Assembly (NCBI RefSeq): GCF_004349085.1
Contig: NZ_SMFM01000002.1
Coordinates: forward strand, 248,001-312,000
Length of the DNA: 64,000 bases
Reading direction: 5' to 3'
Origin: Flavobacterium caseinilyticum
GTDB taxonomy: Bacteria; Bacteroidota; Bacteroidia; Flavobacteriales; Flavobacteriaceae
Shown here: positions 27,572 to 36,072 of the stretch, one piece after another
How the letters are laid out: each line of letters opens with the position of its first letter
Position numbering within the stretch: the first letter of the stretch is position 1
Notes under the pieces: model-generated
Seen by the model: only the letters and a program-made list of their open reading frames with translations
What the model was told of the DNA's origin: nothing
Database searches by the model: none
Program-made: the position numbers and the translations under genes

Positions 27572-27838
27572 ATGGAAGTCACAATGAAACTTTCTGACGA
27601 AAATATTAACGCTATAGCGGTAAGAGTAGTCGAAATTCAAAATCAAAATAATCCTAAGCCAGAAACCGAATCAAAATCCAATTTGTTTACCGTAAAGCAA
27701 GTAGCGGCATGGACTAAAAAAACAGAAAACACTATCGCCAGACACATTAGAGATAAAATTCTAAAAGCGGATAAAGTGGGTAAAAGCTGGCTAATAACTG
27801 AAGAAAACTTTAACAAATACATAAACAATGAACAATAG
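27572..27838 (+). CDS. Excisionase-like helix-turn-helix protein
   Basis: An 88-residue protein. The C-terminal part FTVKQVAAWTKKTENTIARHIRDKILKA-type sequence is a MerR/excisionase winged helix (residues 38-75), ending in GKSWLITEENFNKYI, the usual last strand and helix of this domain. It may be an Xis-like or regulatory DNA-binding protein. It starts three bases after the preceding gene and overlaps the next. Confidence 0.75.
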   Translation: MEVTMKLSDENINAIAVRVVEIQNQNNPKPETESKSNLFTVKQVAAWTKKTENTIARHIRDKILKADKVGKSWLITEENFNKYINNEQ

Positions 27839-28082
27839 ATTTTACGTTGCCTCAGAAAAATTACAAGACATAGCAAACCTACTAATTGAAAAAGGTTATA
27901 CAGAATTGGACGAAGTTGTTTCTCCAGATGAATTAGCTGATAAGCTTTTTATCGATACCAAAAGAGAAACATTCTATTTTACAGACGAACAATGTGTAAA
28001 AGAAACAAATGAAATTTTAATCGAGAAATACAAAGTTTCTTATCAGTCAACCACCTTAAAAAAATTGAAATTATGGAAGTAG
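27828..28082 (+). CDS. Hypothetical phage protein (84 residues)
   Basis: An 84-residue protein (MNNRFYVASEKLQDIANLL at the start) that overlaps the excisionase-like gene by 11 bases and the annealing-protein gene by 10 bases. Nothing in it is recognisable. Tight overlap on both sides supports it as a real gene. Confidence 0.65.
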   Translation: MNNRFYVASEKLQDIANLLIEKGYTELDEVVSPDELADKLFIDTKRETFYFTDEQCVKETNEILIEKYKVSYQSTTLKKLKLWK

Positions 28083-29008
28083 AAAAAATAGATCACTTAG
28101 AACTTTGGCATAAAGTTGAAAAAACAAATCCAAAGTACACTAAGAGCGCAAACGTAAAAGGCAATCAAATTACTAGCATAGGTCCACAATTTCAGATAAT
28201 GAATGTAACGGAACAGTTTGGATCTTATGGAGCTACCTGGGGATTTAAAAATATAGAGTTGGATTATTCATTAGTTGCTACAGCGTTTAAAAGAGAAAAA
28301 TCAGAAGGAGTTTATCCAAATAAAAAAATAGTTGGAACCGAAGATGCTTATATGGGTTTAGTAGTATTCAAAGCTGATTTCTTTTATCCTGGAGGGGAAT
28401 TCCCAATAATTAACTCCATTAGTTTATTCACTAACAATGACATGACGAAACTGGACGATAATTTTGCTAAAAAACTGGAAACAGATACGCTGACTAAAGC
28501 AATATCTAAACTTGGTTTTAATGCTGATATTTTTCTAGGGAAATTTGATGATACCCGATATGTAGAAGAAATGAAAAACGAATTCAATCCTCCTGCAGCT
28601 CCGGTGCCACCAGCTCCAAAACCGCCAAAGCCACCTAAAGTAATTGATGCCACATCATTAAAAGCAATATTGCTAAGTGATTTAAAAGGATTGAATGCCA
28701 CCATTGACGGGATCACTAATAAAAAAGTGATTGCAACAGCTGAACAAATCCTGCAGATACAAAACAAGATTGTAGAGCTAACACCAGCGCCGGAAACGCC
28801 AGCAGAACCAGAACCGGAAAAAGTAATGACTTCAGAAGGACCAGAATCGCCATGGATTACACCGGATCAGGTAAATACAGCTTTAGAAAGTACAGTGAAG
28901 CAATTGAAGTCAACTATTAATGTGATCAAAAAAGGAAAGCTTAAAGCCAGAGCTGGTGATTTAAAATTACTGGAAGATAAGCTAGCTAAATTAGAAAAAG
29001 TAGTTTAA
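28073..29008 (+). CDS. Rad52/ERF-type single-strand annealing protein with C-terminal extension
   Basis: A 311-residue protein. The first about 170 residues match phage annealing proteins: NVTEQFGSYGATWGF, then TDTLTKAISKLGFNADIF and GKFDDTRY, the last two strongly typical of Rad52-fold proteins. Residues 171-190 are a proline-rich linker, followed by two helical segments of about 45 residues separated by another Pro/Glu-rich linker. It should pair complementary single strands during recombination, with the RecE-like nuclease three bases downstream and the SSB-like protein further on. The tail may recruit partners. Confidence 0.8.
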   Translation: MEVEKIDHLELWHKVEKTNPKYTKSANVKGNQITSIGPQFQIMNVTEQFGSYGATWGFKNIELDYSLVATAFKREKSEGVYPNKKIVGTEDAYMGLVVFKADFFYPGGEFPIINSISLFTNNDMTKLDDNFAKKLETDTLTKAISKLGFNADIFLGKFDDTRYVEEMKNEFNPPAAPVPPAPKPPKPPKVIDATSLKAILLSDLKGLNATIDGITNKKVIATAEQILQIQNKIVELTPAPETPAEPEPEKVMTSEGPESPWITPDQVNTALESTVKQLKSTINVIKKGKLKARAGDLKLLEDKLAKLEKVV

Positions 29009-29010
29009 TA

Positions 29011-29979
29011 ATGGGATTGTCTAAACAAACATTCGAAGATATGAACCAGCAGCAAGAACAGATTATTCCAGTACCGGAGCAAGAACCAACTCCAAGAGAA
29101 ATTTTAATAGAGAAAATTAGAAAGAAACAATTGCGATTGTCATTCTCTTCTTTAAAATCGTTTACTTCTCCAAAAGAATTTTTAGAATACAAACTAAAAA
29201 AATTCAAAGCAAGTCCAGATATGATTTTTGGATCCTTATGCCACGTGCTTATTTTGCAGCCGCATTTATTTGACGAAAAATTTGTAGTAGTTTCCAAAGG
29301 ACCTTCAACAGATAATCAGATTGCTTTTGCTGCAGATTATTTATCCGGATTACCAATTGAAGAGGCTTATAGCAACAATTATAAAACAGGGAGTCATACC
29401 AAGATTTACGAGGAACTGAAAGATTATTTTGCAGCAGTACAATCTGGTAAAGAGATCATCACGAATGAAGTGTACGACAAAGCAAAAAAACTAACTGATT
29501 ATCTCATTAGTACTCCTTTATTTTTAAAATACCTGGAAGTATTATCAGATGTAGAAGTCGAGGTAAAATGGGTAGCAAACGGCTGGTATTTCTTAGGATA
29601 TATTGACGGCCAAATTACCGGTTTAAAGTTTGACCTAAAATACACCAAGAATGCCAATCCGGATGCTTTTGAACGTGATATTGTCAAAATGAAATATTAC
29701 ATGCAGGCCGGAATGTATGATGATGCTACACCAGGAACACTGGATAAATATGTAATCATTGCTTTTGATGCCAAAGGGAATTTTTGTGATATTGTTATTG
29801 ATCGTTCATTTATCGAATACGGCAAACGAGAATACAAATACCTTTTATCCATGCTCGAAAAATGCGCTGCAGAGGACCGATGGGAAGAAAGTTATAATTT
29901 CTTTGATCATTCACAACGTACACTTTTTAAACCTAAATATCTAAAAGGATTCGCGACTGATCCTGACGGTATTGAATAA
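29011..29979 (+). CDS. RecE-like PD-(D/E)XK exonuclease
   Basis: A 322-residue protein. LRLSFSSLKSFTSPKEFLEYKL and the following FGSLCHVLILQPHLFDEKFVV are the N-terminal signature of the phage RecE/DUF3799 nuclease family. The core VEVEVKWVANGWYFLGYIDG ... LKFDLKYTKNANPDAF carries the catalytic D-x(n)-(D/E)-x-K arrangement (FDLKYT). It probably resects DNA ends for the annealing protein encoded immediately upstream, as in RecE/RecT and lambda Red pairs. Confidence 0.85.
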   Translation: MGLSKQTFEDMNQQQEQIIPVPEQEPTPREILIEKIRKKQLRLSFSSLKSFTSPKEFLEYKLKKFKASPDMIFGSLCHVLILQPHLFDEKFVVVSKGPSTDNQIAFAADYLSGLPIEEAYSNNYKTGSHTKIYEELKDYFAAVQSGKEIITNEVYDKAKKLTDYLISTPLFLKYLEVLSDVEVEVKWVANGWYFLGYIDGQITGLKFDLKYTKNANPDAFERDIVKMKYYMQAGMYDDATPGTLDKYVIIAFDAKGNFCDIVIDRSFIEYGKREYKYLLSMLEKCAAEDRWEESYNFFDHSQRTLFKPKYLKGFATDPDGIE

Positions 29980-29990
29980 TCTCAAACGAA

Positions 29991-30491
29991 ATGTCAACAA
30001 CAATAAAAAACGAAAAATTATTTTGCACTAATTGTGGCGGTGAATTTACTTTAAAATTTCCTTTACAGATTCCTGAAATGAATAGCAAAATCAAATTATT
30101 TGCCGATTTACACAAAGATTGCGAACAAACGTATGTAGAGCCAGTAGCGGATCAATCAAAAGATATTGAAACAAAGGCTTTATGGTGGATCGCAAACGGA
30201 CACGTAGGTTTAAGTTCGAAAACAATGTGGCTGTTTTTTCTACACCAAGATAACCCTCTAATTAACCATCCGCATGATCCAGATGATTTTAGCAGATGTT
30301 ACAAATTATTAGAAGCGGTCCCGGAATGGAAAGGAAGAATATTAGAACTTTCGAAACTATCTCTTCCTTGGAAAAATTTAGCCGAAAACTGGGAGAAGCT
30401 TACAGCAATGTACGAGCAAAACAAAAAAGAGGATTGGAAAAATTCAGAAAAAATTGGCATGTACGAATTCATGCAAACATTAACTAGATAA
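29991..30491 (+). CDS. Phage protein with short N-terminal zinc-finger-like motif
   Basis: A 166-residue protein. FCTNCGGEF near residue 10-18 and HKDCEQ near residue 42 could bind zinc. The rest is helical (KALWWIANGHVGLSSKTMWLFF). I do not recognise the family. It lies between the nuclease and the SSB-like gene, so a link to recombination is likely but unproved. Confidence 0.6.
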   Translation: MSTTIKNEKLFCTNCGGEFTLKFPLQIPEMNSKIKLFADLHKDCEQTYVEPVADQSKDIETKALWWIANGHVGLSSKTMWLFFLHQDNPLINHPHDPDDFSRCYKLLEAVPEWKGRILELSKLSLPWKNLAENWEKLTAMYEQNKKEDWKNSEKIGMYEFMQTLTR

Positions 30492-30518
30492 TAAAAACAA
30501 CTTTTAAAAATAAAAAAA

Positions 30519-30905
30519 ATGCAAGTAGAAGGAAAAATTAAAATGATTGGAGAAGTAAAAAAGGTAGGTGCCGGTGATTTTGTCAAAATAGAATTGGTAG
30601 TGACCACCGAAGAGCAATACCCACAACATATTCTAATTGAATTTGTTCAGGATAAAGTTGATTTAGTAGATCCGTACAAAGTAGGCGAAGCGGTAAAAGT
30701 CTCTATAAATTTGAGAGGCCGTGAATGGGTAGATCCACAAGGAGTAACTAAATATTTCAACCAGATCCAAGGCTGGAGAATTGAGCGCCAGGATACGTCA
30801 AAGCACCCACAACCAGCTGCTGACAACGCAGCACAATACAAAGCTCCGGCTCCGGCTGCTGCTCTACCTTCAGAAGAGGAAGAAGACGACGACTTGCCTT
30901 TTTAA
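30519..30905 (+). CDS. SSB-like DUF3127 protein
   Basis: A 128-residue OB-fold-type protein (MQVEGKIKMIGEV at the start) matching DUF3127. It has an Ala/Pro-rich linker and the acidic tip EEEEDDDLPF, the same kind of C-terminal tail that bacterial SSB uses to recruit repair proteins. It probably protects single-stranded DNA for the annealing protein and nuclease. Confidence 0.82.
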   Translation: MQVEGKIKMIGEVKKVGAGDFVKIELVVTTEEQYPQHILIEFVQDKVDLVDPYKVGEAVKVSINLRGREWVDPQGVTKYFNQIQGWRIERQDTSKHPQPAADNAAQYKAPAPAAALPSEEEEDDDLPF

Positions 30906-30910
30906 TATAA

Positions 30911-31084
30911 ATGGAAACCGATTTTTTTATCGTTCCGGCACTCTATGATCAAAGCACGTATTTTCTGTTCAGAGATTATGCAATTGAAATAAAATTCACA
31001 GTCATAGCAGGAACAATAAGAATAATTGGCAAAGGCTACCTATTACCAGGAGAAGTCACATTCATAAAAGAGAATTTTGCATGA
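30911..31084 (+). CDS. Small phage protein (57 residues)
   Basis: ATG at 30911, five bases after the SSB-like gene, encodes 57 residues (METDFFIVPALYDQSTYF at the start, PGEVTFIKENFA at the end). It is predicted beta-rich, with no known family. Close spacing in the operon supports it. Confidence 0.55.
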   Translation: METDFFIVPALYDQSTYFLFRDYAIEIKFTVIAGTIRIIGKGYLLPGEVTFIKENFA

Positions 31085-31093
31085 TATTTTTAG

Positions 31094-31108
31094 TACAAAT
31101 AATTTGTA
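31094..31108 (+). promoter_or_regulatory. Phage palindrome TACAAATAATTTGTA
   Basis: A perfect odd-length palindrome (seven-base arms around one A). Related palindromes occur at 37125, 50307, 50369 and 58970, all in intergenic or promoter positions of this element, suggesting binding sites of one regulator. Confidence 0.55.
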
Positions 31109-31133
31109 TTATCAGTATAACTTTCCTAAGTTT

Positions 31134-31239
31134 GCTCCGTAGATCATCCACCTACATTAAGAGCTACTGGTTTTTAAACCAAAACAACCTTTAAATGAAA
31201 CGGAGTGGATGCCGGTTGATTTTAAAGGTTTTGTTTTTT
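31134..31239 (+). ncRNA. Structured mRNA leader with terminator-like hairpin
   Basis: CAAAA...CCTTTAAA (31180-31195) pairs with TTTAAAGGTTTTG (31221-31233), followed by a T run: a terminator-like hairpin seven bases before the ATG at 31246. Its loop holds ACGGAG (31199) and GTGGATG (31205). These are complementary to CTCCGT (31135) and CATCCAC (31145) upstream in an order that would form crossing (pseudoknotted) helices. A small GGTTT/AAACC hairpin lies between. It could be an attenuator or riboswitch-like switch controlling the replication genes. Confidence 0.5.
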
Positions 31240-31245
31240 AATGAT

Positions 31246-31518
31246 ATGAGTCTATTACCTCAACCAAAAAGCAACCGGCAAGAAGTGTTACTAACGCTAA
31301 TAAAAAACGGCAAAGTATCAATTGAAGATTATCCATACTTATCCGGTTTCAGGACCAGAGTTTCTGAATTGACATTAGAACATGGATTAATACTGAAATC
31401 AAAACCGGTGAATGCTAAAAATAAGTTTGGCCGCACAATTACCTATGTTGAACATCATTTAGAAGAAAATGAAATTGAAAACGCAATTGCAATCTATAAC
31501 TCGATAAATAATTTATGA
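31246..31518 (+). CDS. Phage winged-helix DNA-binding protein
   Basis: A 90-residue protein from the ATG at 31246. An in-frame ATG at 31195 lies inside the terminator-like hairpin and adds residues unlike the rest. The pattern VLLTLIKNGKVSIEDYPYL...RVSELTLEHGLIL followed by a strand-turn (NKFGRTITYVEHHL) is a small winged helix common in phage replication modules. It overlaps the HNH gene by four bases. Confidence 0.7.
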   Translation: MSLLPQPKSNRQEVLLTLIKNGKVSIEDYPYLSGFRTRVSELTLEHGLILKSKPVNAKNKFGRTITYVEHHLEENEIENAIAIYNSINNL

Positions 31519-31871
31519 CTTATTTAGAAAAACTTAAAAGTCCTAAATGGCAAAAAAAAAGGCTTGAAATATTAGAAAGAGATAATTTTTCTTGTAAATG
31601 TTGTGGCGATTTTGAAACAAGTCTTCATGTTCATCATACAAAATACTTAGCTAATACTGATCCTTGGGAATATGAAAATGATTCTTTAATAACACTTTGC
31701 GAAACGTGTCATGCAGAAGTTACTTGGAAGAAAAAAGAGGTGAAAAGAATAATTGATGAAGAGTTTATTTATCCAGACTTATTATCTGAATTACATCTTT
31801 TATTATTAGAGGTAAGTAAAATGAACCCATATACAATTTTAGAATTAACAAAATCAATTACTCATGAGTAA
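31515..31871 (+). CDS. HNH endonuclease
   Basis: A 118-residue protein. RDNFSCKCCGDFE (CxxC), then LHVHHTKYL (the HH of the HNH motif), then LITLCETCHAEVTW (CxxC plus the final H). This is the complete zinc-stabilised HNH fold. Phage HNH proteins nick or cut DNA in packaging, homing or replication. Here it sits between a DNA-binding and a replication protein. It overlaps the next gene by eight bases. Confidence 0.88.
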   Translation: MTYLEKLKSPKWQKKRLEILERDNFSCKCCGDFETSLHVHHTKYLANTDPWEYENDSLITLCETCHAEVTWKKKEVKRIIDEEFIYPDLLSELHLLLLEVSKMNPYTILELTKSITHE

Positions 31872-32625
31872 AGATCCAGCATTTTTGTTTTATCACCAAG
31901 ACTTCTTCACCGGAGTTTCAGACATGACAAATGAAGAAACCGGAGCTTACATAAAATGCATGTGTATTCAGGCTTCAAAAAACGGTATTTCTGAAAAACA
32001 TATGTCAATCATATGTCAATCAAGTGATATACATAATTTAATCAAAAGCAAGTTTGTTTTGAATATAGAAACAAATTTATTCGAAAATTTAAGATTAAAA
32101 ACGGAGATAGAAAAAAGAAAAAGATACTCCGAAAGTCGCTCTACCAATAGAAAAAAAGGTTTAAAAGATATTAATAAAGACGGTTTCATATCTAAATCAT
32201 ATGATAAACATATGGAAAATGAAATTGAAATTGAAGATGAAATTGAAAATACAAATGAAAAAGGAGAAAAAGCAAAAATTGATTTCAAAAAAATAGTTGA
32301 CGCTTTTAATATGGTTTGTAATAACTCTCCACAAGTGGAAAAAATAACGGAGTCAAGGAAAACAGCTCTCAGAAAAATAATTAAGGAAAATGGACTAGAA
32401 AAATTAGGAGAGGCATTCCAAAAAGTTTCTGAAAGTGATTTTTTAAACGGAGCTGGACCTACAGGATGGAAAGCAGATTTTGACTGGATATTAAAAACCA
32501 ACAATTTCGTAAAAATACTTGAAGGTAATTACCAAAACAAAAAAAGTTCCGCGGAAAAAGAAAAGCCACTAGCCGGACGAATGACCGAGACAGCAATCAA
32601 AAACAGTATCAACGCATTTATATAA
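31864..32625 (+). CDS. Phage replication protein, DUF1376-like N-terminus
   Basis: A 253-residue protein. The N-terminus PAFLFYHQDFFTGVSDMTNEETGAYIKCM is typical of phage replication-initiator-type winged helices (DUF1376-like). A lysine/glutamate-rich linker follows, and a C-terminal helical domain (ITESRKTALRKIIKENG ... GWKADFDWILKTNNFVKILEGNY) resembles the DnaD-like or loader tails of such proteins. It is probably an origin-binding or helicase-loading protein. Confidence 0.7.
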   Translation: MSKDPAFLFYHQDFFTGVSDMTNEETGAYIKCMCIQASKNGISEKHMSIICQSSDIHNLIKSKFVLNIETNLFENLRLKTEIEKRKRYSESRSTNRKKGLKDINKDGFISKSYDKHMENEIEIEDEIENTNEKGEKAKIDFKKIVDAFNMVCNNSPQVEKITESRKTALRKIIKENGLEKLGEAFQKVSESDFLNGAGPTGWKADFDWILKTNNFVKILEGNYQNKKSSAEKEKPLAGRMTETAIKNSINAFI

Positions 32626-32629
32626 GCAA

Positions 32630-33487
32630 ATGGAAAACAATCATTACAGAATAGATACCGCAGCGCTACAGGTGCAGCAAGAAATAAGAGTAAGTGATTC
32701 CATTGCTATAATCGAACAAAAATGCATGCTCGCTCCGGTCCAGTTCTTAAAATCGAACTTAGATAACAAAAAGTTAAGAGAAAGAACAACGGAGCCGGAT
32801 ATTAAGATCACTATTGGGACCATGCTTATCAAAATTGGAACGCTGGCCGGCATAAAAAATGAAATAGATTCTTTGGTAGGTCAAGACATTATGAGGATGA
32901 TTTTAACCACGTATGCTGATCTAACCTTGGAAGAAATATACAAAGCGTTTGAATTAGAAAGATACGGAAGCTTCGAGGACAAAACAGAACATTTTCAGCT
33001 TTTTAATGCGGATTACATCGCTAAGATTCTGAAAAAATACAAAAATTGGAAACTGAATATGAAAATGAATCACGATATATCGAAAAACAGCACTTTGCAA
33101 CTTGCTGCAGTTACCGAAGGACAAAAGGAACAAATCCTGATTGATGGCGTAAACAGAGTTTTTCAGGAATATCAGGAAACTAACACAATATCGGATCCAA
33201 GTGAATATATTTTTGACTTCCTGGTTGAAAAAGGAAAAATAAAAAATAGCAATAATCCGAAATTGCTGGAGTATTACCAATTGAAACTGCAGCAAGCCAA
33301 AACAGAACTATCAAAAGAGCAATCTAAAAAAACATCTACAGATAAACTAGAGCGCCAGCGCATCAAAGTAGATATGGAACAAATTGTAGCAGGTTATTCG
33401 CCAAAAATCATTATCCGGGCCAAAAGAAATATCCTAAAGGAATACTTCGACAAGCAAATTTCATTAAAAGCAGAAAAAATAATTTAA
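32630..33487 (+). CDS. Hypothetical phage replication-module protein
   Basis: A 285-residue, largely helical protein (MENNHYRIDTAALQVQQ at the start; basic C-terminus IIIRAKRNILKEYF). It is spaced four bases after the replication protein and one base before the oxygenase-like gene. I do not recognise the family. By position, a partner in replication is possible. Confidence 0.6.
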   Translation: MENNHYRIDTAALQVQQEIRVSDSIAIIEQKCMLAPVQFLKSNLDNKKLRERTTEPDIKITIGTMLIKIGTLAGIKNEIDSLVGQDIMRMILTTYADLTLEEIYKAFELERYGSFEDKTEHFQLFNADYIAKILKKYKNWKLNMKMNHDISKNSTLQLAAVTEGQKEQILIDGVNRVFQEYQETNTISDPSEYIFDFLVEKGKIKNSNNPKLLEYYQLKLQQAKTELSKEQSKKTSTDKLERQRIKVDMEQIVAGYSPKIIIRAKRNILKEYFDKQISLKAEKII

Positions 33488-33488
33488 C

Positions 33489-34043
33489 ATGACTGTAACC
33501 AACAACTTTTTACCAAAACAAGCATTCAAGGACCTGCAGGAATACTGTGCAGCAAATGAATTCCAGATTGTAAAAGCAGCAGACAGAGAATTTTCAGTAC
33601 TGGATACTCCAAAATATTTACTGGAATTTTTTAAAATTCCGGGATACGAATTGGTACTGACATTTATCCGAAGTGCTTACGCTGGTTTCGATATGGATCT
33701 AAACATTCACGCTGATAATCTGGTAAACGGCCACAAGACAGCAATTGCTTCAGTTTTGTATATCAACGAGCAACTGGGAACTACTCCAAACGGCACTTGT
33801 TTTTATAATCATAAAACTCATGGTCCTGAACTTACTGCAGCAGTTACAAACGAAGAGTTTGATCGGTTAATCATTGAAGACGCAAACGACGAAACCAAAT
33901 GGGAAAAAACAGATGTAGTCACCAGTTACCCAAACCGATTACTAAAATACAATGCACAAAGCTTCCATAGTAAATATCCTAAAGAAATAACCCAAGGAAA
34001 GAGAATCGTGCTGGTATGTTTCTACAAAAAAAATAAAAATTAA
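33489..34043 (+). CDS. 2OG-Fe(II) oxygenase-like protein
   Basis: A 184-residue protein with the cupin-type metal and co-substrate layout: H74-x-D76 (NIHADN), then H160 (FHSKYP) and R172 about 12 residues later. The strands around HKTAIASVLYIN and GKRIVLVCFYK fit the prolyl-hydroxylase-like double-stranded beta helix. It would use iron, oxygen and 2-oxoglutarate to hydroxylate a protein or nucleic-acid target. The phage target is unknown, and no DNA-modification cluster is beside it. Confidence 0.7.
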   Translation: MTVTNNFLPKQAFKDLQEYCAANEFQIVKAADREFSVLDTPKYLLEFFKIPGYELVLTFIRSAYAGFDMDLNIHADNLVNGHKTAIASVLYINEQLGTTPNGTCFYNHKTHGPELTAAVTNEEFDRLIIEDANDETKWEKTDVVTSYPNRLLKYNAQSFHSKYPKEITQGKRIVLVCFYKKNKN

Positions 34044-34077
34044 AAACCCGATTGCAAGGGAAAGTGCTACAACGCTT

Positions 34078-34299
34078 ATGGCAAAGGTAAAAAAAGGTCG
34101 TCTTATCAACGTTGATAATTCGAAAAGAGAGTTTGGTGCAGCTTTATCGTATAAAGCTATTTGGGTAGAGGATTCTAACGGTATAAATGAGCGTTGCTTG
34201 TTGTTTACCGATGCCGAGATTAAGAAAGCGGAACAGCGTGCTAAGAAGAATCAGGAGGATTTAACAAAAAAGGGTTTCTGGAGTAACATATTAGATTAA
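34078..34299 (+). CDS. Hypothetical phage protein (73 residues)
   Basis: A 73-residue basic protein (MAKVKKGRLINVDNSKREF at the start) with a C-terminal charged helix. No recognisable domain. It sits in the early operon, two bases before the next gene. Confidence 0.6.
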   Translation: MAKVKKGRLINVDNSKREFGAALSYKAIWVEDSNGINERCLLFTDAEIKKAEQRAKKNQEDLTKKGFWSNILD

Positions 34300-34301
34300 C
34301 C

Positions 34302-34529
34302 ATGCTAATTAAATCCCTGCATCACGATCATTTTCATACGCAAGATTGCGTGGTTTTTGAAACCGTTCAAACAAATGAAGGTTTTCTTGATGTAGTGGTT
34401 TTAATATTAGATTGCTATTACCCAAACCACAAAATACTCACGGAAGCAATGATAGATTACCTCAACAGGTATATAGAAATGTTTCCACCAAAACAACCAG
34501 AAGCTAACGAACAATTAGCCTTATTTTAA
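34302..34529 (+). CDS. Hypothetical phage protein (75 residues)
   Basis: A 75-residue protein (MLIKSLHHDHFHTQDCVVF at the start) with a histidine-rich N-terminus and a C-terminal QLALF end. The QLALF tail resembles a sliding-clamp-binding peptide (QL-x-LF), and a clamp-like protein is encoded next; the link is inference. Confidence 0.6.
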   Translation: MLIKSLHHDHFHTQDCVVFETVQTNEGFLDVVVLILDCYYPNHKILTEAMIDYLNRYIEMFPPKQPEANEQLALF

Positions 34530-34561
34530 ACCGATTGGGAAATCAAATAAAAACGAAAATT

Positions 34562-35164
34562 ATGCAAGTAAAATTTATCAATTCGACGGAGGTTAAATAC
34601 ACTCATTTAAAAAACATCGCAAGTAACGATGATCTACGTCCGGTAATGTGCGGAGTTTACATTGACTTCAAAGAAAAAAAATTAGTAGCTACAGATGCTC
34701 ATGTGCTAATAGCCTATCCAATTGAAATTACAGATAACGATTCTGAATTAGAAGGCGTTATTGTTCCTGTAGAATATTTTAATAGGCTGCGATACATGGT
34801 TGCTTTGCCTACTAAAAGCAAAATGACATTAGATATTGAATATATTCTTACTGATACCTATGCGGAGATTCACTGGTTCGGAGAAATGATTTACAGATGT
34901 AAATATATCGAAGGTAAATACCCTCAATATAACAATCCAGCTATAATTCCAAATCCAAAAGACTTTCCAGAGAAACCTGCAGAAGTTGGCATAAATGCTC
35001 ATATTCTAAAAAAAATGCTTTTAGGGATTCCAAGTGCAAATCCACAAACGTTGAGAATGGAAACCACAACTGCTAATAAAGCAATTTTATTCACGACCAC
35101 TAATTTAGATTACGATAGGCAAATTATCGCAATCGTTATGCCGGCAATGTTAAACGCAATCTAA
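34562..35164 (+). CDS. Compact sliding-clamp-like (DnaN-related) protein
   Basis: A 200-residue protein from the ATG at 34562 (A-rich leader; a TTG at 34535 is a poor alternative). RPVMCGVYIDFKEKKLVATDAHVLIAYP matches the beta-clamp strand pair that in DnaN reads like PVLsGVlle...LVATDgHRLA. The C-terminus ends with IIAIVMPAML, like the YxVMPMRL end of DnaN. At 200 residues it has room for only about two clamp folds rather than three, so a ring would need more subunits. It probably tethers a polymerase or repair enzyme to DNA. Confidence 0.68.
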   Translation: MQVKFINSTEVKYTHLKNIASNDDLRPVMCGVYIDFKEKKLVATDAHVLIAYPIEITDNDSELEGVIVPVEYFNRLRYMVALPTKSKMTLDIEYILTDTYAEIHWFGEMIYRCKYIEGKYPQYNNPAIIPNPKDFPEKPAEVGINAHILKKMLLGIPSANPQTLRMETTTANKAILFTTTNLDYDRQIIAIVMPAMLNAI

Positions 35165-35179
35165 AACCAAACGAAAATT

Positions 35180-35863
35180 ATGAACTTAAACAATGAAATT
35201 CAAGTAGCAACAGACAAGTTCCTTGCCGAAAAACTACCACAATTAGTAGAAGAAAAAGTGTCTAAAATGGTTAATGATGTTTTAGATGATGTATTCCGAA
35301 GCTACAGTGACACAGCCAAAGCTATAAAGTCTAAAATTGAAGAAAAACTAGATGTAAACCTTCAAGAATTTGATTTGGTAGATTACAATCATTTAGTATC
35401 CAAAGCCATAAACGACAATTTGATGCAATTGGTAAATGTACAGCCAATTATGGATTTATGCCAAGACGCTATTGGTTTTGTTAAACAAAAGACAATTAAA
35501 CTTTCCGATATAGTTGAAATGTTTAAAGATGCTGCCATGGAAGATAGCTCTGACTCTAACGGAGAAATTACAGTAATTGTGGAAGTCGATGAAAAACACG
35601 GTTGGACAGAAGTATGGTTAGACTTAGATGCAAATACAAAACAGCATAATTGCGGAATTAAATTTATCATTTCAGATAGTAGAAAGAAAATATTTTCTTT
35701 TAAATCCTCTTCTTATTTATCAAATTTAGGAAATGTATCGCCAAGCAAAATGACTCAATTATCAAGTATAGAACATAAAGTGTTCAGGCTATATTCTGCA
35801 CAAGTTGAAGTAGTTGTTGATGAATTAAAGTATGACAATAACTGGTATAGAGACGAATATTAA
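35180..35863 (+). CDS. Hypothetical phage protein (227 residues)
   Basis: A 227-residue acidic protein, N-terminal half helical (VEEKVSKMVNDVLDDVF), C-terminal half beta-rich. No known family. It follows the clamp-like gene by 15 bases with the same ACGAAAATTATG-type leader. Confidence 0.6.
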   Translation: MNLNNEIQVATDKFLAEKLPQLVEEKVSKMVNDVLDDVFRSYSDTAKAIKSKIEEKLDVNLQEFDLVDYNHLVSKAINDNLMQLVNVQPIMDLCQDAIGFVKQKTIKLSDIVEMFKDAAMEDSSDSNGEITVIVEVDEKHGWTEVWLDLDANTKQHNCGIKFIISDSRKKIFSFKSSSYLSNLGNVSPSKMTQLSSIEHKVFRLYSAQVEVVVDELKYDNNWYRDEY

Positions 35864-35877
35864 TCCAAACGAAAACC

Positions 35878-36072
35878 ATGACATTAGAAACAATTAATCA
35901 AGTAGAACAAGAAGTCTATCGATTCATGAAACGCCTTGACGCAGCCAAAGAAAGGATTAAATCAGACAATTATTATCCATGCAGCGGAACGAAAGAAATA
36001 GGAGCTTTAAAACGCAGCGCCTTAGACTTAAAAAACGAATTAACTAAAATAACACAGCCAAAAAATGATTAA
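35878..36072 (+). CDS. Hypothetical phage protein (64 residues)
   Basis: A 64-residue helical protein (QVEQEVYRFMKRLDAAKERI) overlapping the nucleoid-associated protein gene by eight bases. Function unknown. Confidence 0.6.
   Translation: MTLETINQVEQEVYRFMKRLDAAKERIKSDNYYPCSGTKEIGALKRSALDLKNELTKITQPKND

Noticed and set aside
34535..34561. TTG start extending the clamp-like gene by nine residues
   Set aside because: The ATG at 34562 has the same leader as neighbouring phage genes and the clamp homology begins there.
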